A DNA stretch of 64,000 nt from the NCBI GenBank assembly GCA_963824805.1, contig CAWGQZ010000048.1, positions 1-64,000 on the forward strand, given 5' to 3'. Made by a program: the position numbers and the translations under genes. The notes under the pieces are model-generated. The model saw nothing but the letters and a program-made list of their open reading frames with translations. It did not search any database and had not been told where the DNA came from. The stretch comes from DATBAT01 sp963824805 (GTDB lineage: Bacteria; Acidobacteriota; Terriglobia; Terriglobales; Acidobacteriaceae). This document shows positions 22,484 to 32,500 of the stretch, one piece after another (the stretch's first letter is position 1; each line of letters opens with the position of its first letter).

Positions 22484-23091
22484 TCGTCCGACCGACCGGA
22501 GCTGGAAAATCAACGCTATTGCGAATTTTGGCAGGACTGGAAACGCGGCTTCAGGGAAGCATCAAGCTTGGCGGCGAAGCGATCAAGAACCCAAGCCGTA
22601 GGATTCAGGTCGTCTTTCAGGACAATTGCCTCCTTCCTTGGTTGGACTTGGACGTAGAAGGAACATTGCGTTTGCAATCAAGGATGAAGATCGTTTGAGA
22701 CGACAAAAAAGCAACGGACTGGATCGATAATCGGGCTCACAGACAAGGCTAGAGATTTTCCCAAAACTCTATCGGACGGACAGGCAAGCCGCGTCGCCTT
22801 TGCGCGAGCTTTCATTGCTCCGCCTGAGGTCCTATTACTCGACGAGCCGTTCCGCGCTCTGGATACTATTACAAGGAAGGCCTTCAGGATTTGCTTATCG
22901 AGTTCGCTGAGGCACCCAATACGACGATCGTCCTCGTAGCGCACAGCATTGATAATGCTGTTTTCCTCAGTGACCGAGTAATTGTGCTCGGGGGCTCACC
23001 GCTGCGAACTCCGTGCGGAATTTCCAGTGAAGCTGTCGCGTCCACGCCACCGAGAGAACGCGGAGATTTTCGAACTAGCGCTCCGCATTAA
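22484..23091 (+). pseudogene. ABC transporter ATPase (SsuB/TauB-type) remnant
   Basis: Walker A (PTGAGKSTLLRILAGLE, 22487), Q-loop (IQVVFQDNCLLPWLDLD), a degenerate signature (LSDGQASRVAFARAF in place of LSGGQ-x-QR), Walker B (EVLLLDEPFRALD) and H-loop (TIVLVAHSIDNAVFLSDRV) occur in order, but in three frames, with breaks near 22695 and 22885. The LLPW after the Q-loop is typical of nitrate/sulfonate/taurine importers. The first 30 or so residues are missing and no permease or binding protein is nearby, so it is a relic. Confidence 0.8.
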
Positions 23092-23533
23092 GGCGGTTCT
23101 CCGAACCGCAGCAGGCCAGGACGGCGATTCATTAAAGGATTCCAATCGACTCAGTGCATGATTTTTGGGGGATGCGAAACAGGAACAGTTATTGTACTTT
23201 TCAAAACACGATGATGATATTTATGGCTCCTAACTTTTACTTAGGGCCGCCTTTCGTCTATGAAGTTTTGAAGTCGCGCGCACGCTATCTCAAGGTGCCT
23301 ATGATCATAGGGTTGCGGTCTTCGCGACCCTCGAATAGATTGTATCAACCTCAATTAGGTAGGCCCCTTAGCCGCAAGGATGCCGGCTGCGGGTAGGCGC
23401 CACTCCCTAGCGGCGACACCAAGCCTCGGTCGTACTGAACGCCCCCTGACAGCTGCTAAAGTAAGTGTTGTCTCGTGGCTGATCTAGAGGTGACTAGGTT
23501 TACACGTTGAGGAATTCCAGGAGGTTCAACAAC
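23092..23533. other. intergenic stretch, nothing recognised
   Basis: Apart from a small hairpin (GGGTTGCG at 23312-23319 with CGCGACCC) without T-run, nothing could be identified. It should hold the promoter of the two-gene unit that starts at 23534. Confidence 0.4.
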
Positions 23534-23932
23534 ATGCCCAAAGCAATTACACGAGCAAGAGCAGGCGGTGCTCCACCGCTCACGCGAGATATCGTGGGGA
23601 TTCACATCAAGTTTACACTCAACACTCCGGACGGACTTCGAAGAGTAATTTTCGAGTTGCGGAAGGAAGTCGATGATACGACCGTAAAATGGACCATCAA
23701 TTTTCAATTGTTCGAACGCGCCAAGAAAACGGACCCTTTCGGCGATGCCTTGGTGGATTTGGAAGTCGAAGTCGATTCCAAGCTGAATGATAAGGCGGAG
23801 GCGATGGCGGACAATGGAATGACGAAGAGGCAAGCGAGGCACACGATCGGTAAGGCGGCTGACACGGCCAAGGATCCCGCAGCGGACGTTTCTGTCAAGA
23901 AAGCAACCGTTCAGGACACTCTCGACAAGTGA
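23534..23932 (+). CDS. small charged protein of unknown function, upstream of Omp85-like gene
   Basis: A strong AGGAGG site at 23518-23523 leads to ATG 23534 and 132 codons. The first half is beta-like (IVGIHIKFTLNTPDGLRRVI; VKWTINFQLFERAKK) and the second half is an acidic/basic helix (DKAEAMADNGMTKRQARHTI). There is no signal peptide or membrane segment, so it is probably cytoplasmic. It ends 38 bases before the start of the outer-membrane protein gene, so the two are likely co-transcribed. I do not recognise the family. Confidence 0.65.
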   Translation: MPKAITRARAGGAPPLTRDIVGIHIKFTLNTPDGLRRVIFELRKEVDDTTVKWTINFQLFERAKKTDPFGDALVDLEVEVDSKLNDKAEAMADNGMTKRQARHTIGKAADTAKDPAADVSVKKATVQDTLDK

Positions 23933-23970
23933 TTGTATCGTTTCGTCGAACGTGAGAAGTACGTCAAGTC

Positions 23971-26093
23971 ATGACATACCATGGCCAGAAATGGTTTACT
24001 CTCGTCCCTTTTTTGTTGTCCGCCGCGGCGTACCTTGCACAGGCTCAAGAGCCGCTTTCCGGTCCATGCCCATCGGAAAAGCACGCGACCAATTTGTGGT
24101 ACGGCACGCCGCCATTGAAGACCCCTGGAAGTTTCTGCGTTTCTTTCGGAACAGGGCGGACGAAGCGGCAAAGGCCGTGAATGCCCTTCAGGGAAAGCGA
24201 TATTCCCCCGCTGAAGTGAAGCGGATCACGAGCATCGTCGAGCAGGATCGGTTCTTCCCCGTCAATTTCCTGTACTCCACAACGGAAGTCAAGAATTGCA
24301 GTGGTGGGCGACTGGATTTGGTTTTCTTTGTTTTCTCCATGCAAGTCTCCCCCGATATCCACTTGAGCTATGAATCTCGCGAGCAACAGAATGATGACCC
24401 GGCCAAGGAGCTCGTCAGTCCTGATCAGCGTCGAAAGCCCCAGATCCACCCGCAGATTGGGTATGACGCCACAGACGGCTTCTTTGCCGGGGGCGGTGCT
24501 GAAATCTTTTTTCACGACAATCGAGTTCCCTTGGACAAGTTCGCGGTCCAAGGGTATGGTTCGTCGTCATTGCGGTGGACAACCGGAACCTTAAGTGGAC
24601 ACCATGACTACGCGACCGGTTGGTTGGCTCATGCGGACTGGGCAAGTAACTTCACGAGCTTCTCTGCTCCAACTACAACAGCGGATTTGAACCGAGCACG
24701 GCTCGACGCACAGTTCTCAGCCTCTTCCCGCCCCGCAAACGGTGCAGTGCTTCGGTTTGGCTTCATAGCCGGAGGTGGCAACGAACAGAGCGGCTTCAAC
24801 CCCGCAAGCCTGGCGACGGACGTTGTTCCGAGCAGCGGATATAGTGGGCTTAGGCTGTTCGGGGGAGTTACGGAAGAAGGAAACCGGAACGCGCTCGCTG
24901 TGTCGTACGGATTAGAGCTCGGCGGATCGACCAACACGTCCCTGCTCAACGATTGGCGGAAGCACATCGGAGATGCCGCCTTTGATTTTTGGGTACCTTT
25001 CGGCGACCACAGACTATTTGAGGTTGAGCAACACTTCACGGCGGGTGCGGTGGATATCAATCGGCAAGTACCTGTCGGCGAGTTGTTTTTCGGCGGAAAC
25101 CGCGAGACCTATTTCGTAGCTAACGAGGGCTGGAAGATTCGTTCGAACCCATACATACGCAGTTTACCCGCAAACAGCTTTTACCGTACGAGCAGTGGGT
25201 CAGGCGCCCAGAATTTCTTCTCCTACAATCTAACTGCAGGAATCAACGTGTGGCGTATGCCACTAATGCCGCCCGAGATCAAGGCCAGTGAGTCGCTATG
25301 CAGGAAGCTGGTCATGTTGGACTCGGTTCCGCCTAGCATGGCAATGAGCAAAGATCTCTGCCAGAAGCTAAACGGTGCATTCGCCACCGTCACGAACACC
25401 TTGCAGGCAGCGAATGCCGCCGCTGACATTCGCCTGAAACAGGCTTTGGCAGAAATGCCGGTCTTGCAGTCAAAGCTCAGCGCCCTTACGGATGCGGTAA
25501 AGAGTGCGCAGTCTGGAACGCCGGCTTCGCTAGATCCTCTGTTCGCAGCCTGTGGCAATGCAATACAGGCATCGACGGATAATGTGAATAGTGCGATCAG
25601 CGAGAAACCAAATGCGGCGTATGAGATCGTGGAGGAACTCTTGCCGGATGGAGAATCTCCGCTGTCCGACGTGATCACCCGGTGCGGAGGAGATCTAAAC
25701 CATGCCCTGAACAATTCTCAAGTAGCCGCTACGTCAGAAACGTTACAGACGTCCGCGGGCCAATTTCAGGCCCAGTTGAAGGCCATAGACGATGACACCA
25801 ACGCCAAGGCCGCAACGTTCATAAGTTATGTGAAGCGGATGTTATATCGGGTGCTATCGGAGGTCAACATCGTATCGGTCAGTCCAGTCGGGATGTTTGA
25901 CGTAGCGCGCATCGCACCCGCGACTTCCGGTCCTTACAGCGGGACAAAGTACGGCGTGGGTGGCGGAGTTCGCGTCACATTGGCGAGCACGGTAAGTTTC
26001 ACCGCAGGCTACTCCTGGAATGTTGACCGACAGCCCGGAGAAGACCCCGGGGCATTTTCCGTTTCCCTCACGACGCGCAATCTCTTCCACTAA
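23971..26093 (+). CDS. Omp85/BamA-like outer-membrane barrel with large helical insertion
   Basis: ATG 23971 encodes a clean signal peptide (FTLVPFLLSAAAYLAQAQ); one frame change near 24140-24170 links it to the long downstream frame. A POTRA-like segment (RYSPAEVKRITSIVEQDRFF; GRLDLVFFVFS) precedes the barrel (IGYDATDGFFAGGGAEIFF; SGYSGLRLFGGVT; PVGELFFGGNRETYFV; NPYIRSLPANSF) and the last strand FSVSLTTRNLF ends in an aromatic residue, as in outer-membrane barrels. Only one POTRA is apparent. The usual R-G-(F/Y) lid-lock motif is not seen at the expected place. About 190 residues (nt 25275-25850) of Ala/Leu/Gln-rich helix with four cysteines interrupt the barrel. Omp85 membership is inferred from these features, and the cargo is unknown. 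Confidence 0.6.
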
Positions 26094-26108
26094 GAAAGAA
26101 GCGCGCAA

Positions 26109-26133
26109 TCACGTAAGCGGCCTGCTAACGTGA
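26109..26133 (+). terminator. possible terminator hairpin after the Omp85-like gene
   Basis: TCACGT at 26109-26114 pairs with ACGTGA at 26128-26133 and the inner AGC/GCT also pairs. It lies 16 bases after the stop but has no T-run, so its role is uncertain. Confidence 0.3.
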
Positions 26134-26554
26134 AACAGTCAACTTCTTGCCGACTCTTAACCAAGCAGGCTGGGACACCAAGGCTGGGAATCGAAATGAG
26201 TAGTTACAGCTGGCGGGACGATAAGTGACATGAATTGCAGTGATTTAATATCCAGGTACACCATGACTAGTTACGCATCCTCATCGCGGTGCTACCTCTT
26301 CCACGGCGCGAGATCTCGCCAGGTCTGTGACCTCCTGTGACCGGAGAGAGGCGCACCCCAGAGCAGTCGAGGGCAAATCGGCCGATCCCAAAGGTCGTGG
26401 TGGGCTATTAGGAATGCCGGTAAAACTAATTAGTCGATGTCCACTGCACAGTTTTTCTGTCCAGGCCCATTGGAAAGCATTGCCCGCCATACAATAAGAA
26501 GCCCTCAAGCTAAACTTCGATATACTTGTGCGACCAGACGGTGAGGAGAACACT
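26134..26554. other. intergenic stretch carrying repeat copy B
   Basis: Besides the dispersed repeat at 26326-26383 nothing was recognised. The GAGGAG site at 26542-26547 belongs to the amidohydrolase gene. Confidence 0.4.
26326..26383 (+). repeat. dispersed intergenic repeat, copy B
   Basis: TGTGACC iterons at 26326 and 26336 (10-base period), then CGGAGAGAGGCGCACCCCAG and CAGTCGAGGGCAAATCGG. It matches copies at 16531 and 35709 in order and spacing. Confidence 0.6.
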
Positions 26555-27970
26555 TTGGCTCACGAGATCCATCGGATTTCAACCAGCGTCTGGTTCGTCT
26601 TCGCTCTTGCAATCGTGTTCTCCAATCTTTCCGCTCCAGCACAACCGGCCCCGGCTACTGCCTTCATCCACGTAAATGTCGTGCCGATGGATCGTGAGAT
26701 CGTTCTGCGCGATCAAACGGTCATTGTTAAGGACCGCAAGATCGTCGCGATCGGACCGGCTCGATCCATTAAGGTTCCAACGGGTAGTCAGCGGATTGAG
26801 GGCTCCAACCACTACTTGATGCCGGGTCTGGCTGACATGCACGTACATTTCATCCGTCCAGCGATAGCCGGGAAAATGGCGTCGAGCGCCGAAACCTATG
26901 CAGAAGAGAACCCACGTCTGGCTCTGCTGTTTGTTGCCAACGGCGTCACTACTGTCCGAAACATGTGGGGACACCCTGCTATCCGTGCACTCAACGATGA
27001 GATCCAGAAAGGTCGACTCATTGGGCCGACGATTTATTCTGTCGGGCCCATAACCGATGGGGATCCACCAAGCTACGCGGGGATGCGTGTTGTCACAACG
27101 GACGAGCAGGCTCGGCAGGCTGTTCGCGAGGACAAAGAGGCAGGATACATAGGGATCAAGGTGTACAACCTACTCTCCGTTCCGGCTTACAGATCCATCG
27201 TTGCAGCTGCAGCAGAGCAACGCTTACCTGTCATGGGACACGTCCCAAGAGCTGTGGGAGTGGCTGGGGCGGTTGAAGCCCACCAGCAATCGCTTGAACA
27301 CTTTAGCAGCTTTATGCGAGCCGCTCTGCCCGAAAACATTGCACCAGCTAATTTGTCACTAGAAGGAATATTTGCCCGGGCTGACCTAAACAAGCTTCCG
27401 ACAATCGCAGAAGCGGTTGCGGCGGCGGGCTCGTGGACGTGTCCAACCATCGTGCAGATCCAATGGGATGCCGACCCGAGGGCCTGGGAAAAGGAGCTAC
27501 GCTTTGTACCTCAGGGCGTCGTTGAGCGATATGAAGGACAAATGAAGGTTCCTCCGCTGGGGCCTGCGGCTGAGCCGTTCGCTCTCGCGCTCGTACGCGC
27601 ATTGCATGCGAAGGGCGCGGGGCTACTTCTAGGCACCGACGCCTACAAGCGTAATGTTTTGCCAGGCCTTTCTCTGCTCGAAGAACTGAGATATTTTGTC
27701 AAAGCTGGACTAAGCCCGTACGAAGCGATCAAGGCGGGCACAAGTGATGCAGCAAGGTTTCTGAATCAGGAGAACGAATTCGGAACTGTAGCCGTAGGCC
27801 GCCGTGCCGACCTTATTCTGCTTTCGGCTAATCCTTTGGACGATGTCCGCAATGTCACGAAACGGACTGGGGTGATGGTACGGGGACAGTGGCTAAGTGA
27901 AGACAAACTGCAGCGGTGCCTCCGCGATTCCTTGGGAGAACAATCCGCAGTCTCTGGCCATCAACCCTAA
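26555..27970 (+). CDS. secreted amidohydrolase (imidazolonepropionase-like, COG1228 type)
   Basis: A GAGGAG site eight bases before TTG 26555 supports this start, giving 471 residues with a signal peptide (VWFVFALAIVFSNLSAPAQ). The metal-binding pattern of the amidohydrolase superfamily is complete: HVH (96-98) in LMPGLADMHVHF, a Lys in GIKVYNLL that could be carboxylated, His in MGHVPRAV and LEHFSSF, and Asp in LLLGTDAY. The C-terminal strand VGRRADLILLSANPL closes the composite beta-sandwich. Exported relatives in this phylum are prolidase-like or act on imides and lactones; the substrate here is not evident. Confidence 0.85.
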   Translation: MAHEIHRISTSVWFVFALAIVFSNLSAPAQPAPATAFIHVNVVPMDREIVLRDQTVIVKDRKIVAIGPARSIKVPTGSQRIEGSNHYLMPGLADMHVHFIRPAIAGKMASSAETYAEENPRLALLFVANGVTTVRNMWGHPAIRALNDEIQKGRLIGPTIYSVGPITDGDPPSYAGMRVVTTDEQARQAVREDKEAGYIGIKVYNLLSVPAYRSIVAAAAEQRLPVMGHVPRAVGVAGAVEAHQQSLEHFSSFMRAALPENIAPANLSLEGIFARADLNKLPTIAEAVAAAGSWTCPTIVQIQWDADPRAWEKELRFVPQGVVERYEGQMKVPPLGPAAEPFALALVRALHAKGAGLLLGTDAYKRNVLPGLSLLEELRYFVKAGLSPYEAIKAGTSDAARFLNQENEFGTVAVGRRADLILLSANPLDDVRNVTKRTGVMVRGQWLSEDKLQRCLRDSLGEQSAVSGHQP

Positions 27971-28084
27971 ACGCGCCCTTAGATGACTGTGTTGGTAATC
28001 AAGGGCACTGCGGGCCCGACTACTTCCGGTTTTGCCGACCATCTGTTCGGAATACGCCGAAGGCCTCGGCACCTCGGACAATCG

Positions 28085-29320
28085 TCAATGCGCTCTGCAC
28101 TTTGCGATGATCAGGGTAATATCATCATGCTGTTCGTGAGAGCCAAACCGTCGAACCTCATCCACAATGGATGCCAGCAACTCTTTGATGGGAAATTCAC
28201 GATTTTCGCGCAGTGTTTGGATGAGTCGCTGCTCACCGAATTCCTCTCCGCTATCGTTGACCGATTCGGTCGCGCCGTCGGTATAGAGCGCCAGAGTGTC
28301 CCCTGGAAAGAGCTGGCATTCGCTGATCGAGCAATCCCATTCGCGAAACAGTCCGACGGGCGCACAGGTGGAATCGAGGCGGTCTAATGTGTTATCGCCC
28401 CGCAGGACAAGGCCGGCCAGATGTCCACAATTCGCATAGCGGAGCCGGGATATTTTGTCGTCGTATTCGGCGAAGAAGAGGGTGGCGTAGGCGCTGTCGG
28501 CGGAATTTCCGTAGAATAGTTGATTCACCGAGCGCAACAGGCGTTCCGGATGGTCCAAAGCGATCGCACCCTGGCTGCGCAAATTGGCCTGCAAATTCGC
28601 CATCAAAAGAGCAGCGGCGATTCCTTTCCCTGAAACATCGCTGATCACCACCGCAAGTCGTTCATCACCCAGGCTCAGAAAATCGTAATAATCACCACCG
28701 ACCTGTCGGGCCTGGATGCAAATTCCACCGTAATCGAGCGTCCTGAGTGGAGGCAGCGTTTGAGGAAAGAGTCTTGCTTGTACCTGCTTTGCAATTTCCA
28801 GTTCCCGCGTGGCACGGTGTTCCGATTCCAGCTTTTCCGCGATCGCATGCCGCTGCGCCTCAATTTCGCGGCTCATGTCGTCGGAGGCAAGAAGCTCGAA
28901 GGAGTTTCCGTCCACGTCCTGGAAGTTGGTGGAGATCCCGCCCCAACTTGTAGTTTGTGGCGGATGATCGAAGCGAACTCCGCGCTTATGCCACTGCTGA
29001 AACGTGGCGTTAATATCCTCGGTGATAAAGGAGATCTGTGTAGCACGGCCAATGAGTGCATGATCTTCGGAGTCGGGCCTGGGAGCGACAAGCGCGAGAA
29101 CCGCGCTGCCATTCGGGGGTGCGACTGCAACCCAGCGGAGATCGGGACCGAAGCGCGCGTCAGCGACCACATTGAATCCCAGCTGATCCACATAAAACTG
29201 CAGACTTCGGTCATGATCAACAACGAAAACGTTGGACTTGAACATGCGCAGGTCGGGATCTTGGCGATCTGAACGAATGGCGGTCCGGTCCGCACCATAA
29301 AGGGAAGGCAAGCTACTCAT
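28085..29320 (-). CDS. VOC (glyoxalase-fold) domain fused to SpoIIE/PP2C-type phosphatase
   Basis: ATG 29320 gives 411 residues without signal peptide. Residues about 25-145 form a VOC fold (FKSNVFVVDHDRSLQFYVDQ, LGFNVVADARFG, NFQDVDGNSFELLAS). A helical linker (REIEAQRHAIAEKLESEHRA) then leads to RsbU-type phosphatase motifs: LEIAKQVQARLFPQ, QVGGDYYDFLSLGD with a metal Asp, VISDVSGKGIAAALLMA, ANCGHLAGLVLRG, LALYTDGATES and HDDITLIIAK. Such phosphatases usually act on anti-sigma-factor antagonists. Joining to a VOC domain suggests control by a small ligand. A TATAAT on the minus strand (29334-29329) lies only eight bases before the ATG, hinting at a very short leader. No anti-sigma partner is adjacent. 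Confidence 0.85.
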   Translation of the reverse strand: MSSLPSLYGADRTAIRSDRQDPDLRMFKSNVFVVDHDRSLQFYVDQLGFNVVADARFGPDLRWVAVAPPNGSAVLALVAPRPDSEDHALIGRATQISFITEDINATFQQWHKRGVRFDHPPQTTSWGGISTNFQDVDGNSFELLASDDMSREIEAQRHAIAEKLESEHRATRELEIAKQVQARLFPQTLPPLRTLDYGGICIQARQVGGDYYDFLSLGDERLAVVISDVSGKGIAAALLMANLQANLRSQGAIALDHPERLLRSVNQLFYGNSADSAYATLFFAEYDDKISRLRYANCGHLAGLVLRGDNTLDRLDSTCAPVGLFREWDCSISECQLFPGDTLALYTDGATESVNDSGEEFGEQRLIQTLRENREFPIKELLASIVDEVRRFGSHEQHDDITLIIAKCRAH

Positions 29321-29518
29321 GCCCAAAGATTATAATTGCCAGAAATCGGCAAATGAATGGGATAGGCGTTCCAAGACGAACATCAACGTACTCCGCATTC
29401 GGCCACCGGCATTCGGGAGTGAAGGGCTGGCATACAATGACGCCCATGGACACGAGAGCGCCAGTTGGAGCGGGTCCGGAGCGCCTCTGTGTTTCCGAAC
29501 AAAGGGGGCTTCTCATCA

Positions 29519-32500
29519 GTGCATTTTCCATCCCGCCATCGTAGCTCCCGGCGAGCGTTTCACTTAAGTTTTCGATTAGTCGTCGTGACGCTCGCAATCA
29601 GCCTGGGAAGTGCTTGCAACCGTCAGCAGACTCAAATATTAGGACATCTGGATTTCAATCAGGATGTGCAGCCGATTCTTGCCAGCCGATGTTTCAGTTG
29701 TCATGGCCCCGACCCGGAAATGCGCAAAGCAGGCCTGCGGCTTGATCTTGCGGAATGGGCGATGAAGAAGCGCGAGGGACATCGCGATGCGATTGTCCCT
29801 GGTCACCCTGAGAAGAGTGAACTGGTTAAGCGGATCGAGTCGAAAGACTCGCAATACCTCATGCCGCAAAATGCGCAAGGCGAAGCCAAGCCCATGAGCG
29901 CGGATGAGATCGCGATTCTAAAGGAGTGGATCAAGCAGGGAGCGGGTTATCGTCCGCATTGGGCTTTTGAAACCCCGGTTCGTCCGGCGGTTCCCCACAA
30001 TCCTCAAAGTGACACCTGGGCCAAAAACGCCATCGATAATTTCATCTTCGAGAAACTGGACAAACAAGGTCTTCAGCCTTCTGCGGAGGCGGATAAACCG
30101 ACACTCATTCGGCGCGTCACGCTTGATCTCACTGGGCTTCTGCCTACTCCAGAAGAAGTGCGCGCATTTGTAAGCGACTCCTCACCGGACGCATATGAGC
30201 ATCTGGTTGATCAACTGCTGGCGCGGCAAACCTTCGGAGAGCAACGCGCGCGCTACTGGCTCGACTACGCTCGTTACGCGGACACCTATGGTCTGCATTT
30301 CGATAACAGCCGCGACATCTGGCCTTATCGCGACTATGTGATCCGCTCGTTCAATAACAACAAGCCTTTCAATCAATTTGCAATGGAACAGATTGCGGGC
30401 GACCTGATGCCGATGAAGACTCTCGATCCGCTGATCGGTAGTGGGTACGTCCGCCTGGGAGTTAGCAGTAATGAAGGTGGCACCATTTCCGAGGAGTTAC
30501 GCGTCAATATCGCCCGCGAGCGCACAGAAGCATATGGTGCCACGTTCATGGGGCTGACAGTTGGTTGCGCGGTCTGCCACGATCACAAGTTCGATCCAAC
30601 CACGCAGCACGAGTTTTATTCTCTGAGTGCATTCTTCAACAATCTGGATGAAAAACCTTTCAATGATGATCGGCCGGTTTGGGCGCCTGTCGTGCGGGTC
30701 CCGAAAGTAGCGAAGGAAGGGGCATACAACCGCGTGCTCGCCCACCGTTCGGAGCTACAGGAAACACTGAACGCTATGCACGCTAATGCCCGGAAACTGG
30801 TGGCGCAGTGGCTGGAGTCTAAGAAGGATCAAGCGCGCCCGGTTTCCACTGAAGGACTCACCGTTCGTCTACGTCTTGATGAAGGCAGCGGCGAGGCGTT
30901 GAAAAACAGCGCGCCCAATGCGAATCCCGCAAGCTTCCAAACAACGACGATGAAACCAGAGTGGGGCGAGACCACCTGGTTGTGGCCCGACTTCCGAATG
31001 CAGTCGAGCACGCGAGTGCCGCTGGGGCAGGCTGGCGATTACGAAGCGAACCATGCGTTCTCCGCAGGTGGGTGGTTCATGTTCAGGGCGGCGCCGTTTC
31101 ATCCCGCAAGTTATGGAACACTGATTTCGAAGATGGAATCGACGCAGCATGATCGCGGATGGGAGCTGGCAGCGGATGACAACGGCACGATAAGCGTAGC
31201 TTTGGTGAATCAGAGGGCAAAAGGGGAAAACGCGGAGAAAAAAGAAACCACTCCAGAGAAGAAGAATAACAAGAGCGCATCAGCTAAGAAGCCGCCGAAG
31301 ACGAAGGAGCCATTTAACTATCCCACCCCGGAGGACCTGAGCGAGAAGGACCTTGAGCCGAACAAGCCGCCCGAACAATTAAAAGCGGAGAAAGACGCAG
31401 AGAAAAAGTCGAAAGCAAAAGCTGCGGCAGAAGCGAAAACGAAGAAGCCGAAACCCGAGGACCAACCACGAGACAGCACTCCTCAGATCGCCATCCGCGT
31501 CGCGGCGGTGAATCCCATCCCACTCGACAACGCATGGAAACATATTTTCTTCACTTACGACGGTTCCGGCCACGCATCCGGCCTCAAGATTTTCATCAAT
31601 GGGGTTCAGGTCGCAACAAGTGTGCTCAAGGACAACCTAAATAGTGCAAGCATTCGTACTGGCGCCCCGATGCAGCTGGGGTGGCGCAATCCCGATGAGC
31701 ATCCGGCGAAGGATGCGCGTTATCAAGATATCCGGTTGTATGCGCAGACCCTCGCGCCTGGTGAGGTCAAGCGGCTTCCATTCGAGGACTATGTGGCTGA
31801 AATCGTGGGCCAGTCGCCTGCGCACTGGACAACAGATCAGTGGCACGTGATCACCGAGTATTACCTTAATGAAGTTGATGCCACTTACCGGCGAATTCAG
31901 CGCGAAATAGCTTCTCTCGATGAGCAGTTGGACCGCTTATCTGCCGGTGGCAATTTAACGTTGGTTTCCTGGGAGAAATCCACTCTTCCGTATGCGCACG
32001 TGCTGACTCGCGGAGTGTATACCGCTCGAACCGAGCGAGTTGAGGCCAACACGCCACATTTTCTTCCACCTTTACCGAAGAATGAGCCGCAAAATCGCCT
32101 TGCACTGGCGAAATGGACTGTGAGCGCGGAAAATCCCCTTACCGCACGAGTCACCGCAAATCGCATGTGGTACGAACTGTTCGGCACGGGCCTGGTGGAG
32201 ACGACGGAAGACTTCGGAATCATGGGCCAGCGCCCAATGCATCCGGAGTTGCTTGACTGGCTGGCGCTCGAATTCCGGGAAAATGGATGGAACATCAAGC
32301 ACATGTACAAGCTGATGGTGATGTCAGCGACGTACCGGCAAAGCTCGAAAGCAGGTCCGCAACAATTGGCAAAAGACCCCAGAAATCAGTGGTTGTCTCG
32401 CGGCCCTCGTTTCCGCATGGATGCCGAGATGGTTCGCGACGTTGCGTTGCAGTCGGGAGGACTGCTGGTTCAGGAGATTGGCGGACCGAGCGTCAAACCG

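Noticed and set aside
28760..29272. Plus-strand frame of 170 codons across the phosphatase gene
   Set aside because: It is the antisense shadow of the VOC-SpoIIE gene, whose motifs are complete.
29329..29336. Overlapping TATAAT on both strands considered as a divergent promoter pair
   Set aside because: No properly spaced -35 box is visible on either strand, so only a remark was kept in the phosphatase entry.
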